A DNA stretch of 64,000 nt from Streptomyces sp. SUK 48 (GCF_009650765.1 NZ_CP045740.1:7416001-7480000); one strand, 5' to 3'. Counted from the stretch's first letter, positions 53,407-62,793 are shown. Notes: generated from the sequence alone by a model not told the origin. Program-made: numbers and translations.

Positions 53407-54441
53407 ATGGCTGCTGTGGTGGGTAACGCGGAACTGCGCCGGCCGGGCGGCTATGTCGTCCAGGTGGTGGCCGTCGCGGCCCTCTACTACGGCTCCGCCC
53501 GCCTCGGCCTGCTGCGCGAGCTGACCGTGGGCAGCGCCGTCTTCACCCCGATCTACCCGCCGACCGGCGTCGCCGTCGCCGCCCTGCTGATCCTCGGCAT
53601 CGGCTGCTGGCCCGGCATCACCCTCGGCGCCCTCACCCTCATCCTGACCATCTCGCCGCCCGGCCCCGATCTGGCCGGCATCCTCTTCGGCAACACCGCA
53701 GCCCCCGTGTGCGCGGCGATCCTGCTGCACTGGGCCCGCTTCCGCCCCGACCTCGGCCGGTTCCGGGACGGCCTCGCCCTGGTGTTCCTCGGCGCGCTGG
53801 CCGCCATGACGATCAGCGCGACCGTCGGCGTGGGCATGCTCGTGCTCGCGGACAAGCTGGCCGCCCACGACTTCTGGCCGGTGTGGCTCGCCTGGTGGGT
53901 CGGCGACGCGATGGGGGTCCTGCTGGTCACCCCGCTGCTGCTGATGCTGCGCGGTATCCGCAGGCCGCTGCGCCTGGGCCGGTGGCGGGAGGCGACCGCG
54001 CTCACCGTCATCGCCTGTGTGCTCGTCCCGCTGGCCGCCTACAGCTCGCTCAGCCTGCTCTTCCTGGTCTATCCGCTGATCATCTGGGCCGCCCTGCGCT
54101 TCCAGCTCGCAGGCGCCGTGCTGTGCGCGCTGTTCACGTCCGTGATGGCCACCATCGCCGCGACGGACGGGAGCGGCGCGTTCCAGGGGCTGAGCCCGGT
54201 CGAGATCATGGCGAAGCTCCAGGCGTTCAACGGGACGATGGCGCTCACCGCGCTCCTGATGGCCGCCCTGATCACCGAGCAGCGCAACACGCGCCGCTCG
54301 GTGGAGCAGGCATGCCAGGAACTGGTGGAGGTCCTCGAACACCTGACCGCCGGGGAGGTCCCGCTGCCCCTGCCCCAGACGGACGCCGACGGGACGGGGG
54401 ACGGCGACGACACCGGGGGCCGGTCGTCGCCGTCCCGGTGA
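53407..54441 (+). CDS. MASE1-domain integral membrane protein
   Basis: 344 residues with about eight hydrophobic segments. MASE1 features: YYGSARLGLLRELTVGSAVF, TPIYPPTGVAVAALLILG, CWPGITLGALTLILT, FLGALAAMTISATVGVGMLV and WLAWWVGDAMGVLLVTPLL. The tail from about 280 is soluble and acidic (LPLPQTDADGTGDGDDTGG), with no kinase or GGDEF output domain. MASE1 is a sensor module; here it stands alone, perhaps serving the adjacent PP2C gene. ATG at 53407 with a weak ribosome site. Confidence 0.9.
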   Translation: MAAVVGNAELRRPGGYVVQVVAVAALYYGSARLGLLRELTVGSAVFTPIYPPTGVAVAALLILGIGCWPGITLGALTLILTISPPGPDLAGILFGNTAAPVCAAILLHWARFRPDLGRFRDGLALVFLGALAAMTISATVGVGMLVLADKLAAHDFWPVWLAWWVGDAMGVLLVTPLLLMLRGIRRPLRLGRWREATALTVIACVLVPLAAYSSLSLLFLVYPLIIWAALRFQLAGAVLCALFTSVMATIAATDGSGAFQGLSPVEIMAKLQAFNGTMALTALLMAALITEQRNTRRSVEQACQELVEVLEHLTAGEVPLPLPQTDADGTGDGDDTGGRSSPSR

Positions 54442-54462
54442 GGCGGACGGTGGCCGGGTTGC

Positions 54463-54669
54463 TCAGTGCGGCCGGTGCGGCTCCTGGTCGTCGCCCCACT
54501 CCTCGGGGTGCCTGCTCCGGGAGCTGCGTTCGGCGACGTCGCGGGGGGTGGGTGTGGTCGTCGGCGAGTTGCCGGACTCATCGGCGGCATGACGGCGTTC
54601 CGTCTCGTGGCGACGGTTCGCGTCCCGCTGTTCCTGCCGGCTCTGACGCTGGTCATCACGTGCGTTCAT
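54463..54669 (-). CDS. Small charged hypothetical protein
   Basis: 68 residues beginning MNARDDQRQSRQEQRDANRR, then HETERRHAADESGNSPTTTP and RHPEEWGDDQEPHRPH. It is strongly charged, low-complexity and probably disordered. No ribosome site is obvious before the ATG. Support is mainly its frame-consistent codon use and the gene-free space around it. Not recognised. Confidence 0.45.
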   Translation of the reverse strand: MNARDDQRQSRQEQRDANRRHETERRHAADESGNSPTTTPTPRDVAERSSRSRHPEEWGDDQEPHRPH

Positions 54670-54806
54670 ACGGCGCCGGGTACCCCCGCCCCGGCGGCCG
54701 CAACGTCCCTCCCGGCGTGTCGCCGGACCGCCCCGGGGCACCGGGAGACGATGGGCGGACCCCGCCGGCGGCGGCGCGGACCGGTGGGAAGGACGGCAAC
54801 GGCACG

Positions 54807-56330
54807 ATGGAACATCGGGTGACCGCGCGGGCGGAGGACGGCACCACCGGCGCGGAACGTGCGGCGGCGGTCCCGGCGGACGATGCGACCGGTACGGCTG
54901 GCGCGGCCGATACGGCGGGTACGGCTCGCGCGGCCGGTACGACCGGCACGGCTCGTGCGGCCGGTACGGCGGGTACGACGGCTCCCGCCGACCGGAGCCC
55001 CGGCGCCGCCGACCCCCGCCGCCGTGTCCCCCGTACCGACGACCTCCTGCGGGACCCCCGCCTCGCCGAGGCCGTGGACCGGCTCGGGGCCGCGGTCGTC
55101 AAAGGGGCCGTACGGGACGCGCAGCAGCGGGCCAGGGACGGGGAGCTCGCGCCCGAACACGTGACCGAGACGGTTCTGGGTCTGCTCCCCGGCACCGCGA
55201 GCGGACTGCGCCCGGTGCTCAACGCCACCGGGGTGCTGCTCCACACCAACCTCGGCCGCGCCCCCCTCTCGGCCGCCGCCCGGCAGGCTCTGGCCGAGGC
55301 CGCGGGACCCACCGACGTGGAACTCGACCTGGCGACCGGCGACCGGGCCCGCCGGGGCCGCTCCGCCCTCGCCGCCCTGCGCGCGCGGGTGCCCGCCGCC
55401 GGGGACGTCCATGTCGTCAACAACGGCGCCGCCGCCCTCGTCCTCGCCGCCACCGCGCTCGCGGCCGGCCGGGAGATCGTGGTCAGCCGGGGTGAGATGG
55501 TGGAGATCGGCGACGGCTTTCGCCTGCCCGACCTGCTCGTCTCCACCGGTGCGCGGCTGCGCGAGGTGGGCACGACGAACCGCACGACCGCCGCCGACTA
55601 CGCCGAGGCGATCGGCCCGGAGACCGGGTTCGTGCTCAAGGTGCACCCGTCCAACTTCCGCGTCACCGGCTTCACCCGTGCGGCCCAGACGGGGGAACTC
55701 GCCTCTCTGGGCGTGCCGGTCGTCGTGGACATCGGCTCCGGGCTGCTCGCCCCGCACCCCGGCCTGCCCGAGGAACCCGACGCCGGCACCCAGCTGCGCG
55801 CGGGCGCCGCCCTGGTCACCGCGAGCGGCGACAAGCTGCTCGGCGGACCCCAGTGCGGACTGCTGCTCGGAGACCGCGACCTGCTGCGCGCCCTCGCCCG
55901 GCACCCGCTGGCCCGCGCCCTGCGCGTCGACAAACTGACCCTGGCCGCCCTGGAGGCCACCCTCACCGGACCGCCCACCCCCACCGCCCACGCCCTGACC
56001 GCCGACCCCGTCGCCCTCAGGGCCCGCGCCGACCGGCTCGCCGCCGAACTGGGCGCCCACGGGATCGACGCCCGCGCCGTCGCCGGCACCGCCACGGTCG
56101 GCGGGGGAGGGGCGCCCGGCGTCGGGCTGCCCAGCGCGGCACTCTCGCTGCCCGAGCCGTACGCCGCCGCGCTGCGCACCGGCCGGACCCCCGTCGTCGG
56201 ACGCCTGGAGGCCGGGCGCTGCCTGCTGGACCTGCGCTCCGTGCCCCCGGCCGACGACGAGCGGCTCGCCGAAGCCGTACGCGCGGTGCGCACGAGCGAC
56301 GATCCGGCCGCGCCCACGGGACGGACCTGA
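54807..56330 (+). CDS. selA: L-seryl-tRNA(Sec) selenium transferase SelA
   Basis: 507 residues; turns seryl-tRNA(Sec) into selenocysteyl-tRNA(Sec) with selenophosphate and PLP. The family core starts at RRVPRTDDLLRDPRLAEAVD. GVLLHTNLGRAPLSAAARQ, VNNGAAALVLAATALAAGRE, SRGEMVEIGDGFRLPDL and PLP Lys in TASGDKLLGGPQCGLLLG are visible. The N-terminus has about 65 extra residues, partly a 9-residue repeat (GTARAAGTT type) encoded by 27-bp tandem repeats. The exact start is therefore uncertain. Its TGA overlaps the selB ATG (TGATG). Confidence 0.96.
   Translation: MEHRVTARAEDGTTGAERAAAVPADDATGTAGAADTAGTARAAGTTGTARAAGTAGTTAPADRSPGAADPRRRVPRTDDLLRDPRLAEAVDRLGAAVVKGAVRDAQQRARDGELAPEHVTETVLGLLPGTASGLRPVLNATGVLLHTNLGRAPLSAAARQALAEAAGPTDVELDLATGDRARRGRSALAALRARVPAAGDVHVVNNGAAALVLAATALAAGREIVVSRGEMVEIGDGFRLPDLLVSTGARLREVGTTNRTTAADYAEAIGPETGFVLKVHPSNFRVTGFTRAAQTGELASLGVPVVVDIGSGLLAPHPGLPEEPDAGTQLRAGAALVTASGDKLLGGPQCGLLLGDRDLLRALARHPLARALRVDKLTLAALEATLTGPPTPTAHALTADPVALRARADRLAAELGAHGIDARAVAGTATVGGGGAPGVGLPSAALSLPEPYAAALRTGRTPVVGRLEAGRCLLDLRSVPPADDERLAEAVRAVRTSDDPAAPTGRT
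54891..54980 (+). repeat. 27-bp tandem repeats in the 5' end of selA
   Basis: Units 54891-54917, 54918-54944 and 54945-54971, then a partial fourth. They encode GTAGAADTA, GTARAAGTT, GTARAAGTA and GTTAPAD, all in frame. The repeats extend only the N-terminal tail, ahead of the conserved SelA domain. Confidence 0.85.
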
Positions 56331-58153
56331 TGCGGGTCCTCGCCACCGCCGGACATGTCGACCACGGCAAGTCCGCCCTGGTCCGGGCGCTCACCGGGAT
56401 GGAACCCGACCGGTACGAGGAGGAGCGCCGCCGGGGCCGCACCCTCGATCTGGGCTTCGTGTGGACGCGGCTCGACGCGCTCGGCGACCACCTCGCCTTC
56501 GTGGACGTACCCGGCCATGAGCGGTTCGTGCCCACCATGCTCGCCGGGGCCGGGCCGGTGCCCGCCGTGCTGTTCGTGGTCGCCGCCGACCAGGGCTGGC
56601 AGCCCCAGTCGCAGGAGCACCTCGCCGTCCTCGACGCGCTCGGCGTCCGGCACGCCGTCCTCGCGGTGACCCGCGGCGACCTCGCCGACCCCGCACCGGT
56701 GCGCGCCGACGCCGTGGCGCGGCTGGCGGACAGCTCCCTCGGCACGGTGGCGTCCGTCGCGGTGAGCGCCGTCACCGGCACGGGACTCGACGACCTGCGC
56801 ACCGAACTCGCGCGGATGGCGGGCGCGTTGCCCGACCCCGATCCGGACGCCGACGTACGCCTGTGGCTGGACCGGGCGTTCACCGTGCACGGTCACGGCA
56901 CCGTGGTGACCGGCACGCTCGGCGCGGGCACCCTGCGCGTCGGCGACCGGCTGGTCACCGGGGACGGCTCGACCGTACTGCGGGTGCGTGGTCTCCAGAG
57001 CCTGCACGAGGACCGGGCGGCCGTCAGCGGGGTGGCCCGGGTCGCGGTCAATGTGCACGGGCCGGGGGACGCGGGACTGCGCCGGGGGCAGGTGCTGCTG
57101 AGCCCCGATTGCTGGCGGCCCACCGAGGTGCTCGACGCGCGGATCGACGGCGAGCCGGTGGCCGGCCTGCCCCGCCAGGTCACCCTGCACCTGGGGACCG
57201 CCGCCGTGCCGGTCACCGTCCGCCCGCTCGGCACCGACACCGCCCGGCTCACCCTCGCCCGCCCCCTGCCCCTGCGGATCGGCGACCGCGCGGTGCTGCG
57301 CGCACCGGGCGGCGGCCGGCCGCCCCGGGGCGTCACCGTCCTCGACGTACGACCGCCCCGGCTGACCCGGCGCGGCGCCGGCCGGGCCCGCGCCGCCGAA
57401 CTCGCCGCCCTGACCGGCCGTCCCGACCCGGCCGCCGAACTCCGCCGCCGCAAGCTGATCCGCCGCGCCGACCTCACCGCGATGGGCGTCCAGGCCCCCG
57501 GCGAGCCCGTCACGGGCGACTGGCTGGCCGACCCGGCGCACTGGAGCGACCTGCGCGACCGGCTGACCACCGAGGTCGAACGGCACGCCCGCGCCCACCC
57601 GTTGGACCCCGGCCTGCCCGCCGAGGCCGCCCGCCGGCTGCTCGGGCTGCCCGATCGCGCCCTCGTCGACGCGCTGGCCGGCACCTCCCCCCGACTCCGC
57701 TGCGACCACGGCAAGTTGTGCGCAGCGGGCACCTCCCGTCCCGGCCTCCCCCCGGCCGTGGACGCCGTACGCCGGGACCTGGAGCGGACCCCGTTCCGCG
57801 CGCCCGAGGCGGGCCGGCTCGCCGAACTGGGCCTGGACCGCAGGACGCTGGCCGTCGCCGTGCGCGCCGGGGCGCTGCTGCGGATCGCCGACGGGATCGT
57901 GCTGCGGCCCGGCGCCGACGCCGAGGCCGCCGCCGTACTGCGCGCCCTGCCCCAGCCCTTCACGCTCAGCGAGGCCCGGCGCGCCCTGGACACCACCCGC
58001 CGGGTGGCCGTACCGCTGCTGGAGTTCCTGGACGCCCGGGGGCACACGGAACGCGTCGACGACCAGCGCAGACGCTGCCGCACCGGGCCGGGGAGCGGAG
58101 GCGGACGGGAATCGAACCCGCCTGCCCGAGATCCTCGGGCACCTCGGTTTTGA
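56330..58153 (+). CDS. selB: Selenocysteine-specific elongation factor SelB
   Basis: 607 residues; brings Sec-tRNA to UGA codons next to a SECIS hairpin. GTPase motifs: ATAGHVDHGKSALVRAL (P-loop), DVPGHERFVPTMLAGA (G3) and AVTRGDLADP (G4 position). EF-Tu-like domains 2-3 and C-terminal winged helices (ELGLDRRTLAVAVRAGALLR, ADGIVLRPG; last LSEARRALDTTRRVAVPLLE) bind the SECIS. ATG overlaps the selA stop. After RVDDQRRRCRT the reading continues into the antisense selC gene. It stops at the TGA (58151-58153) that is the complement of the selC anticodon; the last 20 residues are thus tRNA-derived. Confidence 0.95.
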   Translation: MRVLATAGHVDHGKSALVRALTGMEPDRYEEERRRGRTLDLGFVWTRLDALGDHLAFVDVPGHERFVPTMLAGAGPVPAVLFVVAADQGWQPQSQEHLAVLDALGVRHAVLAVTRGDLADPAPVRADAVARLADSSLGTVASVAVSAVTGTGLDDLRTELARMAGALPDPDPDADVRLWLDRAFTVHGHGTVVTGTLGAGTLRVGDRLVTGDGSTVLRVRGLQSLHEDRAAVSGVARVAVNVHGPGDAGLRRGQVLLSPDCWRPTEVLDARIDGEPVAGLPRQVTLHLGTAAVPVTVRPLGTDTARLTLARPLPLRIGDRAVLRAPGGGRPPRGVTVLDVRPPRLTRRGAGRARAAELAALTGRPDPAAELRRRKLIRRADLTAMGVQAPGEPVTGDWLADPAHWSDLRDRLTTEVERHARAHPLDPGLPAEAARRLLGLPDRALVDALAGTSPRLRCDHGKLCAAGTSRPGLPPAVDAVRRDLERTPFRAPEAGRLAELGLDRRTLAVAVRAGALLRIADGIVLRPGADAEAAAVLRALPQPFTLSEARRALDTTRRVAVPLLEFLDARGHTERVDDQRRRCRTGPGSGGGRESNPPARDPRAPRF

Positions 58154-58188
58154 AGACCGGGAGGGCCACCAGGCACCCGCACGCCTCC
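58096..58188 (-). tRNA. selC: tRNA-Sec (anticodon UCA)
   Basis: Minus-strand sequence from 58188 begins GGAGGCGTGCGGG and ends in CCGCCTCC plus discriminator G at 58096. CCA is not encoded. Anticodon loop CTTCAAA carries TCA at 58153-58151. The variable arm is long (GCCCGAG-GAT-CTCGGGC) and the T-arm reads GCGGG-TTCGATT-CCCGT. The long acceptor/T stack and variable arm are those of a tRNA(Sec). It lies antisense between selB and selD. Confidence 0.95.
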
Positions 58189-58222
58189 ACCGCTCGCCAG
58201 GCTAGTGCCCGAGGAGACCGCG

Positions 58223-59242
58223 ATGACCACGACCCGCCACGCGACCGTCCGGCTCACGCAGTTCGCCCACGGTGGCGGCTGCGCCTGCAAGATCCCGCCC
58301 GGCGAGCTGGAGGAGGTGGTCGCCGGGCTGGCCGTACCCCGGCTCACCGGGGGCAACACCCCGCTGCTGGTCGGCCTCGCCACCGGTGACGACGCGGCCG
58401 TGGTCACCCTGCCCGGACAGCCGGCGACGGCCGTGGTGTGCACGGCCGACTTCTTCACCCCGGTGGTGGACGACCCCTACGACTGGGGGCGCATCGCCGC
58501 CGCCAACGCGCTGTCCGACGTGTACGCCATGGGCGGCCGCCCGGTGCTCGCCGTCAACCTGCTGGCCTGGCCGCGCGAGAGGCTCCCCTTCGAGCTGGCC
58601 CGCGAGGTGCTGCGCGGCGGCCTCGACATCGCCACCGAGGCGGGCTGCCACGTCGGCGGCGGGCACAGTGTGGACGACCCGGAACCCAAGTACGGCATGG
58701 CCGTCACCGGGGTCGCCGACCCCGGGCGCCTGCTGCGCAACGACACCGGCCGCCCCGGACTGCCGCTGTCCCTGACCAAACCGCTCGGCCTCGGCGTCCT
58801 CAACAACCGGCACAAGGCCACCGGCGAACGCTTCGAACAGGCCGTCGCCACCATGACCGCGCTCAACCGCGAGGCGTCCGAGGCCGCGCTCGCCGCCGGG
58901 GCCGGCTGCGCCACCGACATCACCGGCTTCGGCCTCCTCGGCCATCTGCACAAGCTGGCCAAGGCGTCCGAGGTGACCGCCGTGCTCGACACCGCCGCCG
59001 TGCCGTATCTGGACGGCGCCCGCGAGGCCGTACGGGACGGCTATGTCAGCGGCGGCACCCGGCGCAACCTCGAATGGGTCGCCCCCTGGACCGGGTTCGG
59101 CACCACCGACGCCGACACCCGGCTGCTGCTGGCCGACGCCCAGACCTCCGGCGGTCTGCTGGTCGCCGGGGAGGTGCCGGGCGCCCCGGTGGTGGGGGAG
59201 CTGGTGCCGTACGACGGCTGCCACACCATCCTGCTCGAATAG
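58223..59242 (+). CDS. selD: Selenophosphate synthetase SelD
   Basis: 339 residues; makes selenophosphate from selenide and ATP. The catalytic segment is HGGGCACKIPPGEL: Cys20 occupies the Sec/Cys position and Lys23 the conserved Lys. GDDAAVVTLPGQPATAVVCT, DFFTPVVDDPYDWGRIAAAN, ALSDVYAMGGRPVLAVNLLA and GGHSVDDPEPKYGMAVTG are the ATP/Mg motifs. The usual Sec-for-Cys replacement is absent, so SelD does not need its own product. ATG at 58223 with GAGGAG 6 nt upstream; an upstream GTG overlaps that ribosome site. Convergent with fdhA. Confidence 0.96.
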   Translation: MTTTRHATVRLTQFAHGGGCACKIPPGELEEVVAGLAVPRLTGGNTPLLVGLATGDDAAVVTLPGQPATAVVCTADFFTPVVDDPYDWGRIAAANALSDVYAMGGRPVLAVNLLAWPRERLPFELAREVLRGGLDIATEAGCHVGGGHSVDDPEPKYGMAVTGVADPGRLLRNDTGRPGLPLSLTKPLGLGVLNNRHKATGERFEQAVATMTALNREASEAALAAGAGCATDITGFGLLGHLHKLAKASEVTAVLDTAAVPYLDGAREAVRDGYVSGGTRRNLEWVAPWTGFGTTDADTRLLLADAQTSGGLLVAGEVPGAPVVGELVPYDGCHTILLE

Positions 59243-59260
59243 CCCACCGGCACCGGGGAC

Positions 59261-62200
59261 TCACGGATCGGTACCGGTGTGCGCGTCGATGCCCGCCCGC
59301 GCCCGGTAGGCCCGCACCAGCTCCGCGGCCGCGGGCCCCCGCGGCCTGCGCCCCGGCCGGAGGTCCACCGCGATCGCCTTTGCCTCCTGGATATGAGTGT
59401 TGGGATCCAGGGACAGATGCAGCAGCTCGTTGGCCGCGTCGCCGGTGGTGTAGCCGTTGGGCCCCCAATGGTAGGGCAGGCCCACCTGGTGCAGCCGGTG
59501 GCCGTGCACGGTCAGCGGGGTCATCCGGTCGGTGACCAGCACCCGCGCCTCGATCACCCCGCGGGCGCTGACGATCGTCGCCCAGCCGGTGTGCTCCAGC
59601 CCCCGCTCGGCCGCCAGCTCCGGGGAGACCTCGCAGAAGAACTCCGGCTGGAGCTCGGCCAGATAGGGCTGCCAGCGGGACATTCCGCCCGCCGTGTGGT
59701 GCTCGGTGAGCCGGTAGGTGGTCGCCACGTACGGGTAGACCTGGGAGCCGCGCTCGTCACCGCTCGGCTGGTAGCGGTTGTCGGGCAGTGTGGGCAGCAA
59801 CTGCCGTACGGGGTTGCGCTGCTGGTCGTAGAGGAGATTCGGGAAGGGCGAGTCCTGCGGTTCGTAGTGCGCGGGCAGCGGGCCGTCCGTGAGCCCGGAC
59901 GGCACGTACAGCCACGCCTTGCCGTCGGCCTGCATGATGAACGGGTCCCGGCCGGACAGCGCCGCGGGCCCGGTGGCGCCCTCGTCCGGCTCGTAGTCCG
60001 GCGCCTTGTCCTTCTTGACGTCGGGGACGTCGTACCCGGCCCACTCGCCCCGGTCCGCGTCCCACCACACCAGCGCCTTCCGCTCGCTCCACGGCCGGCC
60101 CTCGGGGTCGGCGGAGGCGCGGTTGTACAGCACCCGGCGGTTGGCGGGCCACGCCCACGCCCACTCGGCGGCCACCCAGTCCTGCTCGCGGCCGGGCTTG
60201 CGGCGGGCGGCCTGGTTGACCCCGCCGGCGCGCACCCCGCAGTAGATCCAGCAGCCGCAGGTGGTCGAGCCGTCGGGCCTCAACTGCTCGTACGAGGACA
60301 GCGGTTCGCCGTGTGCGTCATGGCCGTTGATCTCGGCGAGCACCGCCTCCGCGTCCGGCTCGACCAGCGGGCCCTTCGTCGGATAGTCCCAGGCGAGGTC
60401 CAGCACCGGCCGGTCCATCTCGTCGGCCGACCCGGCGAGCTTCTCCCGGATGATCCGCCCCAGATGGAAGGCGAACCACAGGTCGCTGCGCGCCTCGCCG
60501 GGCGGCTCGACCGCCTGGTGGTGCCATTGCAGCAGCCGCTGGGTGTTGGTGAAACTGCCGTCCTTCTCGGTGTGCGCGGCGGCCGGCAGGAAGAACACCT
60601 CGGTACGGATGTCCTCCGTGCGCAGCTCCCCGGTCTCGATCTCCGGGCCGTTCCGCCACCAGGTCGCCGACTCGATCAGCGAGAAGTCGCGCACCACCAG
60701 CCAGTCCAGGTTCGCCATGCCGAGCCGCATCAGCTTGGTGTTGGCGTTGCCCACCGCGGGGTTCTCACCGAACAGGAAGTAGCCCTTGCAGACGCCCGCC
60801 AGCTGGGCCATCGTCGTCTCGTACGTCGAGTGCGAACCGGTCAGCCGCGGCAGGTAGTCGAAGCAGAAGTCGTTCTCCTCCCGCGCGTGTTCGCCCCAGT
60901 ACGCCTTGAGCAGGCTCACCAGGTACGCGCGCATGTTGCCCCAGTAGCCCTTGTGCGCGGCCTCCGCCTCGATGAACGCGGCCAGGTCCTGGTTCTGGTG
61001 CGCGTGCGGCATCGGGATGTAGCCCGGCAGCAGGTTGAAGAGCGTCGGGATGTCCGTGGAGCCCTGGATGGAGGCGTGCCCGCGCAGCGCGAGGATGCCG
61101 CCGCCCGGCCGGCCGATGTTGCCGAGCAGCGACTGGAGGATGCAGGCCGTGCGGATGTACTGCACGCCCACCGTGTGCTGGGTCCAGCCCACCGCGTAGG
61201 CGAAGGCCGTCGTACGCTCCCGCCCGGAGTTCTCCGTGACCAGCTCGCACACCTGCCCGAACAGCTCCCGCGGCACGCCGCACACCTGCTCCACCATCTC
61301 CGGTGTGTAGCGGGCGAAGTGCCGCTTGAGCACCTGGAGGACACAGCGCGGATGGGTCAGCGTCTCGTCCCGCTCCGGCTCGCCCTCGCCGATCACCGGG
61401 CCGCCCGCGCCGTGCTGCTCGCCGCGCGCCGCCTCGGTCACCGAACGGCCGCCCCCGGTGCGCTCGTCGTACTCCTGGTCGCGTTCGCCGGAGGCCGCCT
61501 GCGTCTGCGAACCCTCGTACTGCCAGCTGGAGTTGTCGTAGGAGCGACTCTCGCTGTCCAGGCCGGAGAAGACGCCGGACAGGTCCTCGGTGTCACCGAA
61601 GTCCTCGCGCAGGATCATCGGCGCGTTGGTGTACGCCACGACGTAGTCGCGGAAGTACTTCTCCTTCTCCAGCACGTAGTTGACGATCGCGCCGAGGAAG
61701 GCGATGTCCGAGCCCGCGCGCAGCGGCACGTGCAGATCGGCGAGCGCGCTGGTGCGGGTGAAGCGCGGGTCGACATGGATCACCTTCGCGCCCCGCGCCT
61801 TGGCCTCCATCACCCACTGGAACCCGACCGGATGGCACTCGGCCATGTTCGAGCCCTCGATGACGATGCAGTCCGCGTTCTGCAGGTCCTGCTGGAAGGT
61901 GGTCGCGCCGCCGCGGCCGAACGAGGTTCCCAGACCGGGAACGGTGGAGGAGTGTCAAACGCGCGCCTGGTTCTCGATCTGGATCGCGCCGAGCGCCGTG
62001 AACAGCTTCTTGATGAGGTAGTTCTCCTCGTTGTCCAGCGTGGCCCCGCCGAGGCTCGCGAGGCCCATGGTGCGCCGGGTGCGGGTCTCGTCGACCTCCC
62101 ACTCCCAGCCCTCCCGGCGGGCCGCGATCACCCGGTCCGCGATCATGTCCATCGCGGTGTCGAGGTCGAGGCGCTCCCAGTCGGCGGCGCCCGGGCGCCG

Positions 62201-62521
62201 GTGGAGCACCTGGTGCTGGCGGGCGTCGCCGGTCGTCAGCTGGAGGCTCGCCGAGCCCTTGGGGCACAGCCGGCCGCGGGAGACGGGGGAGTCCGGGTCG
62301 CCCTCGATCTGGGTGACCTGCCCGTCCTGGACGTACACGTTCTGGCCGCAGCCCACCGCGCAGTACGGGCAGACGGACTTCACCACCCGGTCGGCCGAGG
62401 CCGTCCGCGGCGTGAGCCGCCTGCTGGGCCCGCTCTTCGCCGCGGCACCCCGCCCGAGCGGGTCCGTCCCGGTGAGCTGGCGGTAGACCGGCCAGGAGTC
62501 GATCCAGGTGCGTACGCCCAC
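59261..62521 (-). CDS. fdhA: Formate dehydrogenase catalytic subunit, selenoprotein with UGA-encoded Sec189
   Basis: 1086 residues counting Sec. Mo/W-bisMGD enzyme that oxidises formate. N-terminal 4Fe-4S cluster Cys51, Cys54, Cys58 and Cys86 (VCPYCAVGCGQNV, GRLCPKG). The in-frame TGA (61957-61955) stands where others have Cys, in QIENQARV-U-HSSTVPGLG, followed by SFGRGGATTF. A hairpin 12 nt downstream is the SECIS. Then MAECHPVGFQWV, AYAVGWTQHTVGVQYIRTAC and molybdopterin motifs to the end. GTG at 62521 has GGAGG 7 nt upstream. An insertion of about 80 residues (from about 260, SESRSYDNSSWQYEGSQTQA) is seen in actinobacterial members. No twin-Arg signal is visible, so cytoplasmic placement is possible. 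Confidence 0.97.
61926..61957 (-). promoter_or_regulatory. Selenocysteine UGA codon with bacterial SECIS element in fdhA
   Basis: UGA at 61957-61955. After a 12-nt spacer, GTTCCC (61942-61937) pairs with GGGAAC (61931-61926) around loop GGTCT. The same GGUCU apical loop is the SelB contact in E. coli fdhF, and the spacing is in the bacterial range. The open frame with conserved FdhA sequence continues on both sides. Confidence 0.93.
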
Positions 62522-62649
62522 GGCCACTCCTCCCACTCGTCGTCCCGATTGTCGCGCGGGGCCCGGGCACGGCATCTCGTGCGCCGGGGGCGTGGGGGCG
62601 CCCCGGGGCGATGGGTGGACACGGTGTGGGCGGTCCCGCGCGTCGCGGG

Positions 62650-62678
62650 CGGGCAGGCGGGTTCGATTCCCGTCCGCC
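62650..62678 (+). tRNA. tRNA-Sec 3'-half remnant (pseudo-tRNA)
   Basis: 29 nt identical to the end of the variable arm, T-arm and most of the acceptor 3' strand of selC (58128-58100), but in the opposite orientation. The 5' acceptor and anticodon arms have no counterpart upstream: no 7-8 nt block pairs with CCGCCGC. So it is not a working tRNA. Confidence 0.7.
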
Positions 62679-62739
62679 GCGTACGGCCCCGGACGGGCAC
62701 GGCGGCGTCAGCGGCCGGGGCGCGGGAGCCTTGCACGAA

Positions 62740-62793
62740 GGGGACTGCGCGCGGATGGCACCCTGCATTGCCCGCGCCGGAAGGCAGTTCCCC
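62740..62793 (-). terminator. Long imperfect hairpin downstream of the nrfD-like gene
   Basis: GCGCGG (62749-62754) pairs with CCGCGC (62772-62777). Outside it, CTGC and GGGGA pair with GCAG and TTCCCC up to 62793, with one asymmetric loop. It lies 54 nt past the stop of the nrfD-like gene on the minus strand and before fdhA. It could terminate the first or sit in the leader of the second. Confidence 0.5.

Noticed and set aside
61955..61957. Nonsense mutation making fdhA a pseudogene
   Set aside because: The UGA is at the known Sec position, conserved sequence continues on both sides, a SECIS hairpin follows, and selABCD are adjacent.
62590..62690. A second functional tRNA gene
   Set aside because: Only the T-arm/acceptor 3' strand is present. 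No 5' acceptor strand pairs with it and no anticodon arm can be formed, so it is called a remnant.
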